The position numbers were made by a program, and so were the translations under genes. The notes under the pieces were generated by a model. That model ran no database searches. It was not told the origin of the DNA and saw only the letters and a program-made list of their open reading frames with translations. From NCBI GenBank assembly GCA_017084465.1, contig CP070896.1, positions 5,569,036 to 5,633,035 on the forward strand: a DNA stretch of 64,000 nucleotides. Reading direction: 5' to 3'. The stretch comes from Lacrimispora xylanisolvens. Lineage in GTDB: Bacteria > Bacillota > Clostridia > Lachnospirales > Lachnospiraceae. This document shows, in pieces, positions 51,045-60,627 of this stretch (position 1 is its first letter; the number at the start of each line of letters is the position of its first letter).

Positions 51045-52175
51045 TTACTCCTTTTTGAAAGAATTATTATCTATTACACCAGGATATGTGTCTGGATGCT
51101 CAGGGTCGTAAAGCTGGCTGGCCCAGATCAGCAACACCAGGTCACTGCTTCCTGTATTGGTTACATCATGGATATAGCCAGGCGGAATGTCTACTACCTC
51201 CAGTTTCTCTGATGATATGGGATACTTAAGGATATCCCCGCCGCCCAGTTTCTGAAAACGCAGGAGGCCACAACCGTTTACGGCGATGAATTTCTCAGTC
51301 TTGGTATGGTGCCAGTGACCGCCCTTTGTCATGCCGGGTCTTGTAATATTTACGGATATCTGACCCCCTGCAGCTGATTTAAGACATTCAGCAAAAGCGC
51401 CCCGCTGATCCCGGTATTCCTTAAGTGCATAGCTGAATTTGTCAACAGGCAGATAGCTTAAATAGGTGCTGTACAGTTTCTGAGTCAGTGGGTCGGTCAT
51501 ATCCGCCAGCTCAAGGTTCTGCCTGCCATCCCGAAATCCCGTGATGGTATGTTCCAGTTCCCTGACCGTTGTGGGATGAACGGGTCTCACCTGACAAAAC
51601 CCGTTCTGTTTTATGATATCGCCCTGCAATGCTGCTGTGAACCCATTGAGCACATCATCGATATAGACCAGTGAAATTTCTGTATCGGGATCATCGATGC
51701 GTACGGGTAAACCACGGGCGATGTTGTGGCAGAAGGTAGCCACTACACTGTTATAGTTGGGTACGCACCATTTGCCGAAAACCCCGGGCAGGCGGAAGAT
51801 ATAAATATCGGCCCCTGTTTCCTGCGCATATGCTTTTACCAGATCCTCTGCTTTGCGTTTGCTTAGGCCATAAGGATTATCAAGCTGCGCCTGTATAGAT
51901 GATGACATGAGCACAGGTGTATTTTTACCGCTATTTTTCAGAGCCTTTAACAGCGTACTGGTAAACTTAGAGTTTTCCTCAAACTCTGAAGGATGCTCTG
52001 GTCTGTTAACGCCGGCCAGGTGAAAAACAAAATCACAGTCTGCTGCATACTGTTCTAAAAGCTCCGGGCTGGTCTGTATGTCGTACTTAAAAAGCTGGCA
52101 GTCTCCCCTGGTTTCCAGGTGGGCACACAAATTTTTTCCGATAAATCCGCCTGAACCTGTTATCAGTATTTTCAT
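51045..52175 (-). CDS. capF: NAD-dependent epimerase/reductase with C-terminal cupin, CapF-like
   Basis: A bifunctional enzyme of 376 residues: an SDR domain (KILITGSGGFIGKNL; YGLSKRKAEDLV with the YxxxK pair) and a C-terminal cupin (GGHWHHTKTEKFIAV, with metal His residues, and IPPGYIHDVTN). This fusion is diagnostic for CapF, which epimerises and then reduces the 4-keto intermediate to UDP-N-acetyl-6-deoxy-L-talosamine. The start at 52175 overlaps the capE stop as ATGA, so translation is coupled. Intact. Confidence 0.93.
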   Translation of the reverse strand: MKILITGSGGFIGKNLCAHLETRGDCQLFKYDIQTSPELLEQYAADCDFVFHLAGVNRPEHPSEFEENSKFTSTLLKALKNSGKNTPVLMSSSIQAQLDNPYGLSKRKAEDLVKAYAQETGADIYIFRLPGVFGKWCVPNYNSVVATFCHNIARGLPVRIDDPDTEISLVYIDDVLNGFTAALQGDIIKQNGFCQVRPVHPTTVRELEHTITGFRDGRQNLELADMTDPLTQKLYSTYLSYLPVDKFSYALKEYRDQRGAFAECLKSAAGGQISVNITRPGMTKGGHWHHTKTEKFIAVNGCGLLRFQKLGGGDILKYPISSEKLEVVDIPPGYIHDVTNTGSSDLVLLIWASQLYDPEHPDTYPGVIDNNSFKKE

Positions 52176-53188
52176 AGATGGTTCCACTCCTTTAATTCAT
52201 TTGCCACATAGCTGCAGCCTGACAATGTTTCTTTCAGTTCTTCCGCAGACAGCCGGTGGGTATTACTTGAGTTGTACTCCTGTATGGTTCCGATATCCCG
52301 GTTGCCGTCGCTAAAATATTTTGCATAGTTTAAGTCGCTTTCATCTGCAGGGATACAAAAATAATCTCCCATGTCCATTGCTGATGCCATTTCCTCCCTG
52401 GTAAGCAGCGTTTCATGCATCTTTTCCCCCATTCTTATGCCAATGTTCTGGATTTCGTTATCGGCATGGAATAGGGTTTTAAGTGCTAAAGCAAGATCAC
52501 CAACGGTTGCTGCCGGGGATTTTTTAACCATCCGATCCCCAGTTTTTGCGTTTTCAAATGCGAAAAGCACCAGTTCAATGGCATCGTCCAGATTCATCAG
52601 AAACCGGGTCATATCCGGATCCGTTACAGTGAGCGGCTGTCCGTTTTTTATCTGTTCAATAAACAGAGGTATCACGGAACCCCGGGATGCCATGACGTTT
52701 CCGTATCTGGTACCGCAGATCACTATATTTTCTGCTGTTCTGGCTTTGGAGATAAAGGTTTTTTCCATCAGGGCCTTGGACATGCCCATTGCATTTATAG
52801 GGTAAACGGCTTTGTCGGTTGATAAGCAGACCACTTTTTTAACGCCTGCTTCTACGGCGGCACTCAACACATTTTCTGTGCCTAAAACATTGGTCTTGAC
52901 CGTTTCTAACGGAAAGAATTCACAACTTGGGACCTGCTTGAGGGCGGCTGCATGGAAAATATAGTCCACACCCCGCACGCAGTTTTTTACGCTAGTAATA
53001 TCTCTTACATCACCTATTAAAAATTTAATTTTCTTGTTATTATATTTCTTCCTCATATCATCCTGTTTTTTTTCATCTCGTGAAAATATTCTGATTTCTC
53101 CTATATCTGTATCAAGGAGCCGGTTAAGCATGGCATTCCCGAAGGAACCGGTCCCTCCAGTTATGAGCAGAGTCTTGTCTTTAAACAT
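52172..53188 (-). CDS. capE: UDP-GlcNAc 4,6-dehydratase/5-epimerase, CapE-like
   Basis: 338 intact residues of the inverting dehydratase group (FlaA1/PseB/CapE). TLLITGGTGSFGNAML is the NADP loop, FHAAALKQVPSCEFFP the substrate region, and LSTDKAVYPINAMGMSK the active-site segment, with Met in place of the usual SDR Tyr as in CapE-like enzymes. It performs the first step from UDP-GlcNAc towards UDP-L-FucNAc. First gene of the minus-strand cluster, with AGGAG ahead of the ATG. A -10-like TATACT lies near 53231-53236 but I see no good -35. Confidence 0.93.
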   Translation of the reverse strand: MFKDKTLLITGGTGSFGNAMLNRLLDTDIGEIRIFSRDEKKQDDMRKKYNNKKIKFLIGDVRDITSVKNCVRGVDYIFHAAALKQVPSCEFFPLETVKTNVLGTENVLSAAVEAGVKKVVCLSTDKAVYPINAMGMSKALMEKTFISKARTAENIVICGTRYGNVMASRGSVIPLFIEQIKNGQPLTVTDPDMTRFLMNLDDAIELVLFAFENAKTGDRMVKKSPAATVGDLALALKTLFHADNEIQNIGIRMGEKMHETLLTREEMASAMDMGDYFCIPADESDLNYAKYFSDGNRDIGTIQEYNSSNTHRLSAEELKETLSGCSYVANELKEWNHL

Positions 53189-53313
53189 AAGTCACACAGA
53201 TCTCCTATCTAAAGTTAAGTCAGTTATAGTATATGTTTGTTAACCTGGATTTGTTTTTTTGATGGTGTGCAATGATGGATACGATAGAAATCATCTTTTT
53301 AAACCTGCTCAAG

Positions 53314-53345
53314 CAGTATTTAAATTGAAAATCAGTAAAATATAT
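53314..53345 (+). repeat. 32-bp direct repeat, right copy
   Basis: AGTATTTAAATTGAAAATCA, then GT, then AAAATATATT. Same orientation and 30 of 32 bases identical to 47948-47979. This copy supplies the -35 box of the polA-operon promoter. Confidence 0.9.
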
Positions 53346-53352
53346 TGTATGA
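53324..53352 (+). promoter_or_regulatory. Promoter of the polA operon
   Basis: TTGAAA, a 17-base spacer and TATGAT. The -35 and most of the spacer are inside the right 32-bp repeat. Confidence 0.75.
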
Positions 53353-53387
53353 TAGTAAAAAGCTATGGTTAAGGAGGTGTCTGGGCG

Positions 53388-53738
53388 ATGACATGTAAGG
53401 AAGCAGAGCGTCTGGTCATTCCATATATAAACGATGAACTGACAGATGAGGAACTGAAAGAATTTTTGGAACATACGCAGACCTGCTTAAATTGTATGGA
53501 AGAACTGGAGATATATTTTACCATAGAAGCAGGTATCATGCAGCTTGATTCTGAAACAGGGAATTATAATATCAAGGGAGCACTGGAGGCGGCTCTGGAA
53601 CAATCCAGACAAAGACTTCAGTTCATTCAGCTGATAAAAATAGCAAGATATGCGGTATCCACCGTATGCGTCATGGCACTTGTCATTACAGTCCTTCTTC
53701 AGTGCAGAATCTGGCTGCAGTTGGGCTTGCTTGGATAG
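53388..53738 (+). CDS. Small membrane protein with anti-sigma-type zinc finger (zf-HC2)
   Basis: 116 residues. The N-terminus has the zinc-binding pattern Cys3, His29, Cys33, Cys36 (MTCKEA; LEHTQTCLNCME), the anti-sigma zf-HC2 form. A single membrane helix follows near residues 88-105. Such proteins normally hold an ECF sigma factor, but no sigma gene is adjacent, so it may be an orphan regulator. It has AAGGAGG upstream and ends 8 bases before polA, in the same transcript. Confidence 0.78.
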   Translation: MTCKEAERLVIPYINDELTDEELKEFLEHTQTCLNCMEELEIYFTIEAGIMQLDSETGNYNIKGALEAALEQSRQRLQFIQLIKIARYAVSTVCVMALVITVLLQCRIWLQLGLLG

Positions 53739-53746
53739 GAGAACAG

Positions 53747-56278
53747 ATGAACAGAAAAAAAACAGTACTGATTGACGGTACCAGCATGCTGAAAGAGGCT
53801 TATTATGCAGTTCCAGCCAATAGTGTAAAAGGAATACGCAATGTGGTGGTTCGCATTATAGAAGATAAACAGACAGATTATATTGCAGCAGTATTTGGCA
53901 GTATGAATGAGAATGGGATAACTGCCCGGGATCTGAAGGATAATGAGACCAGATTAAAGGAAACACTGGCTTCTTTAAAAATTCCGGTTTTTGAAAAAGA
54001 GGGAGTCCGTTCTCTGGATCTTATTTGCTCTCTGGCTGAAAACTGTGTGTCGGATGAAAAAGACGTTTCCATACTCACTGCAGATGAGAACATTTTAATG
54101 GCGGTAAGTCAGCATATTACTGCCTGGATGCCTGGTGTGGGAGAAGAAGGGACAGAGTTAATAAACTGGACAGTGGAGAAAGTAAAAAAAGAGTTTGGCA
54201 TTGAACCGGAACAGTTAAAAGAGGTTTTTTCATTGGAACGCGGTGCAGGCATTGGCCGAAAAACCGCATGCCGTCTTGTTTCACAGTATGGTTCTTTGCA
54301 GGCAATCTATGAACAGAAAGAGGAACCTGAGTCTGGTCAGATCCGGGAAGCATTAACGAAGTATGAACAGCAGATCAACAAAGAAGCGCAATTCCTTTGC
54401 CTGAAAACAGATTATGATGTTCATCTTAATGAGGTCAGATCCATTGCAGAATCAGAAATTGAAGAAATCATGGATATGGATTTTGAACCTGCAAGTTTCC
54501 CGGAAGAAGCGGAGGAGATTTCTTCTGATGGCTGGATGGGAAAAGCGATTACAGAGCTTGCTGATGCAGAGGCGATTTTTTCAAGATGTGCTGCAGGTAC
54601 GAGCCTTGGTCTGCAGGTGGCAGGAGCTGACAAAAAAATCACTGCCCTGGCTTTATGTCTGTCAAAAGAGGAGTGCTGGTGTTTGATTGCCCAGGGGAAT
54701 TTAACGTCAGAATACCTGAAAGAAAAGGCAGAAGAAGTCATAAGACACGGAGCAAATGTTACCGTTCTTGATCTGAAAAGCCAGCTTCCATTTTTGAATG
54801 TGTCTGATGAAAAAGCAGTGTTTGATGCTTCCCTGGCGGCTTATTTAATTGATCCCTTAAAAAGCTCCTATGAATACAATGATCTGGCACAGGATTATCT
54901 CCAGTTATCCCTTTCTTCCAAAACAGAATTGTTGGGGAAACGTACGATAATCCAGGCACTTTCTGAAAATCAAACCCAGGCAGTAACCTGTATGTGTTCC
55001 ATGGCTTATGTTTCTTTTATGTGCGGAAGCATTTTAAAAGAAGGACTCAAAACAGCTGAGATGGATCAGTTGTTTTATGAGATTGAAATGCCCCTGGTAT
55101 ATAGTTTATTTACTATGGAAGAAACAGGAATCCGTGTGGAGAGGGACAGGCTGAAAGAATACGGGGACAGATTAAAGATCCGGATTAAGGAAACAGAACA
55201 GAAAATATATGAACAGACAGGGGAAAACTTTAATATTAATTCGCCCAAACAGCTGGGTGAGATCCTGTTTGAAAAGATGAAACTGCCAGGTGGGAAAAAA
55301 ACAAAAACCGGTTATTCCACAGCTGCCGATGTGCTTGAAAAGCTGGCGCCTGATTATCCGGTCATAGAACAGATTCTGGATTACAGACAGCTGACTAAAT
55401 TAAATTCCACCTATGCCGATGGACTGGCCGCCTATATTGGCTCCGATGAACGGATTCACGGGACCTTTAATCAGACAATTACCGCTACCGGCAGAATCAG
55501 CAGTACAGAGCCTAATTTGCAGAATATCCCCATCCGTATGGAACTGGGAAGAGAGATCCGAAAAGTTTTTGTTCCACAGGAAGGCTGTGTTTTTGTAGAC
55601 GCCGATTACTCCCAGATTGAGCTGAGGGTACTGGCTCATATGTCGGGAGATGAAAGGCTGATCGGTGCCTATCAGCAGGCCGAGGATATTCACGCAATCA
55701 CTGCTTCAGAGGTTTTTCATGTTCCTTTGACGGAAGTAACCTCCCTGCAGCGACGCAATGCCAAGGCGGTCAATTTCGGGATTGTATATGGAATCAGTTC
55801 ATTTGGTTTAAGTGAAGGCTTAAGTATTACCAGAAAAGAAGCGACCGAATATATCGAAAAGTATTTTGAAACCTATCCAGGGGTAAAACTGTTCCTGGAC
55901 AAACTGGTGGCAGATGCAAAAGAAACCGGGTATGCAGTCAGCATGTTTGGAAGGCGCCGACCAGTCCCTGAACTGAAATCATCTAATTTTATGCAGCGTT
56001 CCTTTGGAGAACGTGTAGCGATGAATTCTCCGATTCAGGGAACAGCGGCAGATATTATGAAGATTGCCATGATTCGGGTTGATCGTGCCCTTAAAAAACA
56101 GGGTCTGCAGTCAAAAATAGTCCTTCAGGTTCATGACGAACTTTTAATAGAGACCCGGCTGGAAGAACTTGATCAGGTGAAAAAACTGTTGGTGGAAGAG
56201 ATGAAGAGTGCTGCCAGTCTTGCTGTACCGCTGGAAGTTGATGCCAATGTTGGGGAATCCTGGTTTGATGCCAAATAA
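53747..56278 (+). CDS. polA: DNA polymerase I with an eroded 5' nuclease domain
   Basis: The start at 53747 (MNRKKTVLIDG) follows AGGAG; 843 residues. The polymerase domain is complete: motif A VDADYSQIELRVLAH, motif B RRNAKAVNFGIVYG, motif C LQVHDELLIE. The N-terminal FEN-like domain is reduced. Compared with Taq metal ligands, D10 (D18), D91 (D120) and D113 (D142) remain, but D67 is Gly51, E117 is Arg88, D119 is Leu90, D144 is Asn115, and the D188/D191 segment is deleted (FSLERGAGIGRKTA). 5' nuclease activity should be absent. The domain has no frameshift, so the loss is real. The middle domain has the usual inactive 3' exonuclease look. Confidence 0.94.
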   Translation: MNRKKTVLIDGTSMLKEAYYAVPANSVKGIRNVVVRIIEDKQTDYIAAVFGSMNENGITARDLKDNETRLKETLASLKIPVFEKEGVRSLDLICSLAENCVSDEKDVSILTADENILMAVSQHITAWMPGVGEEGTELINWTVEKVKKEFGIEPEQLKEVFSLERGAGIGRKTACRLVSQYGSLQAIYEQKEEPESGQIREALTKYEQQINKEAQFLCLKTDYDVHLNEVRSIAESEIEEIMDMDFEPASFPEEAEEISSDGWMGKAITELADAEAIFSRCAAGTSLGLQVAGADKKITALALCLSKEECWCLIAQGNLTSEYLKEKAEEVIRHGANVTVLDLKSQLPFLNVSDEKAVFDASLAAYLIDPLKSSYEYNDLAQDYLQLSLSSKTELLGKRTIIQALSENQTQAVTCMCSMAYVSFMCGSILKEGLKTAEMDQLFYEIEMPLVYSLFTMEETGIRVERDRLKEYGDRLKIRIKETEQKIYEQTGENFNINSPKQLGEILFEKMKLPGGKKTKTGYSTAADVLEKLAPDYPVIEQILDYRQLTKLNSTYADGLAAYIGSDERIHGTFNQTITATGRISSTEPNLQNIPIRMELGREIRKVFVPQEGCVFVDADYSQIELRVLAHMSGDERLIGAYQQAEDIHAITASEVFHVPLTEVTSLQRRNAKAVNFGIVYGISSFGLSEGLSITRKEATEYIEKYFETYPGVKLFLDKLVADAKETGYAVSMFGRRRPVPELKSSNFMQRSFGERVAMNSPIQGTAADIMKIAMIRVDRALKKQGLQSKIVLQVHDELLIETRLEELDQVKKLLVEEMKSAASLAVPLEVDANVGESWFDAK

Positions 56279-56294
56279 TAGGATGGTGAAACGT

Positions 56295-56876
56295 ATGAAA
56301 GTAATTGGACTTACTGGCGGAGTGGGGGCTGGTAAAAGTCTGGTTCTCACCATATTAAGAACAAAATATAATGCAGAAGTGATGGAAGCGGACAAAGTTG
56401 CCCATGAACTGATGGAACCTGGAGAAGAAGGATATCTGCGGATCAGGGAAACTTTTGGTGAAGCCATTCTTAATTCAGACGGCACCATTAACCGTACTGC
56501 ACTGGGAAAAGTGATTTTTGACAATGAATCTGCCAGAGAACAGATTAATTCAATGATTCATCCCCTGGTGTGGAAAAGAATCAGACAAAAAATTTCCGCT
56601 TCCCAAGCCGGGCTTATTGTGGTAGAATTTGCAATTATGGGTGAAGAAGCGGAAGATATCTATGATGAGATGTGGTATGTACATGCATCAGAAGAAGTCA
56701 GAATGAGCCGGCTTTTAAAAAACAGGGGCTACTCAAAAGAACATTCGGAAAAAATGATCAGAAGCCAGGCGTCGGAACAGGAATATGCAAGGCGTTGTGA
56801 CCGGATAATCGAAAACCATGGTTCTGTTAAGGATTTAGAGGATCAATTGGCGGAAATATTAAAAAGCAGGGGATAG
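56295..56876 (+). CDS. coaE: Dephospho-CoA kinase
   Basis: Last step of coenzyme A synthesis. The start at 56295 gives MKVIGLTGGVGAGKS with the P-loop at residues 8-15; EADKVAHELM and IHPLVWKRI are family marks and RSQASEQEYARRCD is the lid and base-binding part. 193 residues, intact. It lies 16 bases after polA, a common clostridial order, and is followed by the MBL hydrolase. Confidence 0.95.
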   Translation: MKVIGLTGGVGAGKSLVLTILRTKYNAEVMEADKVAHELMEPGEEGYLRIRETFGEAILNSDGTINRTALGKVIFDNESAREQINSMIHPLVWKRIRQKISASQAGLIVVEFAIMGEEAEDIYDEMWYVHASEEVRMSRLLKNRGYSKEHSEKMIRSQASEQEYARRCDRIIENHGSVKDLEDQLAEILKSRG

Positions 56877-56882
56877 AAAACG

Positions 56883-57681
56883 ATGAGACTGGTAAGCATT
56901 GCTGGCGGGAGCAGCGGAAACTGCATTTATGTAGGTTCTGATACGACTCATGTTCTGGTAGATGCCGGAATAAGTAATAAAAGAATTGAACAGGGCTTAA
57001 ATGAAATTGGATTAAAGGGCAGCGAGCTCACAGGAATTGTAATCACTCATGAACACTCTGACCATACCAAAGGGCTTGGAGTACTGGCCAGAAAGTATGG
57101 AGTTCCCATCTATGGAACAAAGGAGACGCTGGAGGAGATTTCCAAGCAGAAGTATCTGGGAGAATATCCCCGGGAATTGTTTTGTGCCATTCGCCCGGAT
57201 GTGGATTTTTTTCCTTGGAGATTTAGAGGTCAAACCGTTTTCCATTGACCATGATGCGGCAAATCCGGTAGCATACCGGATACAGCATGAACATAAATCT
57301 GTTGCGGTAGCAACGGATATGGGGCATTACAACCAGTACATTATCGAGCATCTCCAGGGACTGGATGCTCTTTTATTAGAATCCAACCATGATGTGAATA
57401 TGCTTCAGGCAGGACCTTATCCTTATTACTTAAAACGAAGGATTTTGGGAGATCATGGACATTTATCAATGAAAATGCAGGACGTCTGCTGTGCTGCATT
57501 CTTCACGAAAACTTAAAGAAGATTCTGCTGGGCCATCTAAGCAAGGAAAATAATTACGAAGAGCTTGCTTATGAAACCGTAAAGCTTGAAATCTCAGAAG
57601 GAGATAATCCATTTAAGGCATCTGATTTTTTCCATAGCCGTTGCAAAACGGGATCAGATGTCGGAAATTATCACTATATAA
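56883..57681 (+). CDS. Metallo-beta-lactamase-fold hydrolase, YycJ/WalJ-like
   Basis: About 266 codons, the usual length. N-terminal SIAGGSSGNCIYV, LVDAGISNKRIE and the metal motif THEHSDHTKGL; then SIDHDAANPVAY, VATDMGHYN and ESNHDVNML, and finally GHLSKENNYEELA. It is probably a nuclease or phosphodiesterase of the YycJ type linked to DNA metabolism. Three indels break the frame: near 57205-57215, near 57465-57475, and in a T6 run near 57628-57633. It ends MSEIITI at the TAA at 57679. Its 3' end lies 14 bases before the ACT gene. Confidence 0.87.
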
Positions 57682-57695
57682 AGAGGAGATGCATG

Positions 57696-57968
57696 ATGAA
57701 TAAGACGATTATTACAGTAGTTGGCAAGGACACAGTAGGGATTATAGCAAAGATTTGCACTTATCTGGCAAATAACCAGGTAAACATATTGGATATTTCC
57801 CAGACCATTGTACAGGGATATTTTAATATGATGATGATTGTTGACATCAATGAAGCAGCGAAGCCTTTTGGAGAGCTTGCGGATGAACTGGAACAAATTG
57901 GAGACGAGATTGGTGTAAAGGTAAAATGCCAGAGAGAAGAAATTTTTACTAAAATGCATCGGATCTGA
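57696..57968 (+). CDS. ACT-domain protein (UPF0237)
   Basis: A 90-residue stand-alone ACT domain (MNKTIITVVGKDTVGIIAK). ACT domains bind amino acids or other small ligands. The protein is nearly always next to the PFL/UPF0210 gene, as here, suggesting a joint role. The start at 57696 follows AGAGGAG; an extra ATG three bases upstream is in frame. Confidence 0.9.
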   Translation: MNKTIITVVGKDTVGIIAKICTYLANNQVNILDISQTIVQGYFNMMMIVDINEAAKPFGELADELEQIGDEIGVKVKCQREEIFTKMHRI

Positions 57969-58007
57969 TTACTGCAGTGAGGCTTAAGAAAAGGATGGGT
58001 TATCGAT

Positions 58008-59372
58008 ATGTTGAATATGTTTGAAGTAAATGAGACCAATAAGATGATCGAGCAGGAATTGCTGGATGTGCGCACTATCACCATGGGTATCAGTCTCCTT
58101 GACTGCTGCGACAGTGATTTAAAAGCGGTGAATGAAAAGATTTACAACAAGATCACCACGGTTGCAAAAAATCTGGTATCTGTAGGAAAAGAGATAGAGA
58201 AAGATTTTGCAATTCCCATTGTAAATAAACGTATTTCCGTAACCCCGATTGCAATGGTAGGAGCTGCTGCCTGCAAAACTCCTGATGACTTTGTTACCAT
58301 AGCACAGACCCTTGACCGCGCAGCAAAAGAAGTTGGTGTTAATTTCATTGGCGGATATTCTGCACTTGTCAGCAAGGGAATGACAACGGCTGATAAAAAT
58401 CTGATCTGCTCTATTCCAAAGCTCTGGCCTGTACAGACCGTGTCTGCAGTTCTGTAAATGTAGGTTCTACCAAGACAGGAATTAATATGGATGCAGTTGC
58501 TCTTATGGGTAAAATTGTTCTGGAAACAGCGGAGGAGACCAAAGATAATGATTCCCTTGGCTGTGCAAAACTGGTGGTATTCTGCAACGCGCCGGATGAT
58601 AATCCATTTATGGCTGGTGCATTCCACGGTGTTACAGAAGCAGATGCAATTATTAACGTAGGTGTCAGCGGACCCGGTGTAGTAAAACGTGCGATTGAGA
58701 CTGCGAGAGGAAAGGACTTTGAAGTTCTTTGCGAGACCATTAAGAAAACTGCATTTAAGATTACACGTGTAGGACAGCTGGTTGCCCAGGAAGCATCCAA
58801 AAGACTTAATATTCCATTTGGAATCATAGATTTGTCTCTGGCTCCCACACCTGCAATCGGCGACAGTGTAGCTGAAATCCTGGAAGAGATTGGTCTGGAA
58901 CGGGTTGGCGCCCCAGGTACAACGGCTGCCCTGGCTCTGCTCAATGACCAGGTGAAAAGGGAGGAGTTATGGCTTTATCCTATGTAGGTGGTTTAAGCGG
59001 TGCATTTATCCCTGTCAGCGAAGATCAGGGGAATGATTGATGCAGTGGCCATGGGTGCATTAAACCTGAAAAAAACTGGAAGCAATGACCTGTGTCTGCT
59101 CCGTTGGTCTGGACATGATCGCCATTCCTGGAGATACTCCTGCCACCACCATATCCGGAATTATTGCAGATGAATCCGCAATCGGTATGATAAACCAGAA
59201 GACAACCGCAGTTCGTATTATTCCGGTAATCGGTAAGACTGTTGGTGAAACCGTGGAATTCGGCGGTCTTTTAGGATACGCTCCTGTTATGCCGGTCAAT
59301 CAGTACTCCTGTGAAAAGTTTGTAAACCGCGGAGGAAGAATTCCTGCGCCTATACACAGCTTTAAGAATTAG
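58008..59372 (+). CDS. PFL-family protein (UPF0210)
   Basis: A conserved protein of about 454 codons with the pyruvate-formate-lyase-like fold; its biochemical function is not established. Marks: VRTITMGISLLDCCD, FIGGYSALVSKGMT, DAVALMGKIVLETAEET, LSLAPTPAIGDSVAEILEE and IPGDTPATTISGIIADE. At least four indels divide it (near 58425-58460, 58960, 59030 in AGGGGAATG, and 59070 in the A6 run), each followed by conserved sequence in a new frame. It is 40 bases after the ACT gene. Confidence 0.87.
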
Positions 59373-59374
59373 CC

Positions 59375-60553
59375 ATGGAACAGAACGATAAAAGAGAAGT
59401 GACGGAAGCACTCCAGGAATTTCTTGATGAATATCTAATCCGTATGATCATCAGCAATCCGGTTGAGAAACAGGGAATGTCCAAAGTGAAAATCCGTCCT
59501 CTTAAGCAAAAGGATTTATTACTGTTTCAGGCCGAGGAGCTGGTTGGAAACCAGGCATTTCATAAAAAAAATCTGACAAAGAGGAATGTGCAGACTATGC
59601 TGCAGATTTACTGGCTGGAACCTTTCGTCAGCTGGAACTGGAATCAGCAAAAGGCCAGGTCAGGGTTCTGATCAGCAAAAAAAAGGAGTTCCTGGTATTA
59701 AGATGAAACGTATTCCCAAAAAAAAAAATTACAGCACTTCCTGTAGTAACGGACCACAACAGACAAAAAAAATTATATTTTAAAAAGAAGGAACACCCAT
59801 ACCATTTTTTTAGTTGATTTGGGAGTTATGTCGGAAAATGGAACGATCATAAAATCAAGATATGACAAATTCCGCCAGATTAACCGGTTCCTTGAATTTA
59901 TTGAAGATATACTTCCCAGACTTCACAAAGACAGGGAAAATGTAATTATTGATTTCGGCTGCGGCAAATCCTATTTAACATTTGCCATGTATTATTATCT
60001 TCATGTGCAGAAGGGATACTCCATCCGCATTATTGGTCTTGATTTAAAGCAGACGGTAATTGACAACTGCAACCGGTTAAGTGAGAGCTATGGATATGAA
60101 AAACTCAGATTCTATCACGGTGATATTGCATCATACGAGGGCGTTAATCAGGTGGATATGGTAGTTACACTTCATGCCTGTGATACAGCCACTGATTTTG
60201 CTCTGGCCAAAGCGGTTTCGTGGGGGGCATCTGTCATATTATCCGTACCGTGCTGTCAGCATGAACTCAACAAGCACATAGAGAACAGTCTGATGGCACC
60301 TGTTTTCCAGTATGGTCTTATAAAAGAACGAATGGCAGCTCTGTATACAGATGCCCTTAGGGCAGAGATATTGGAGAACCAGGGATACAGAACACAGATT
60401 CTGGAATTTATTGATATGGAGCATACACCAAAGAACATATTAATCCGTGCTGTTAAGCAGGGAGAAAAGAAAAATAACCGAAGCCAAATTGATGAAATTA
60501 TGGAGTTTCTTCATGGAAATCTGACTCTTTATGATTTGTTTTACAAAGAATAA
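59375..60553 (+). CDS. SAM-dependent methyltransferase (Methyltransf_32 type)
   Basis: About 392 codons. The catalytic half from 59819 is intact: DFGCGKSYLTFAMYYYL is the SAM motif I, GLDLKQTVIDNC motif II, HACDTATDFALAKAV and SVPCCQHELN follow; the latter resembles the active-site part of RNA or protein methyltransferases of this group. The N-terminal half (TEALQEFLDEYLIRMIISNP) is broken by indels near 59580, 59690 and 59725-59770, where A8 and A9 runs are frequent. The ATG lies two bases after the PFL stop. Substrate unknown, possibly rRNA or tRNA. Confidence 0.83.
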
Positions 60554-60570
60554 ATAATATAAAATTATAA

Positions 60571-60599
60571 GTGAAATTTGCTGTCATATATGTTATGAT
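60571..60599 (+). promoter_or_regulatory. Possible promoter of the MIF-like gene
   Basis: GTGAAA, a 17-base spacer and TATGAT; an extended AT-rich stretch surrounds it. The ATG is at 60628 after AAGGAGG. Confidence 0.5.
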
Positions 60600-60627
60600 A
60601 TAAGCAATAATTTAAGGAGGAAAATCC

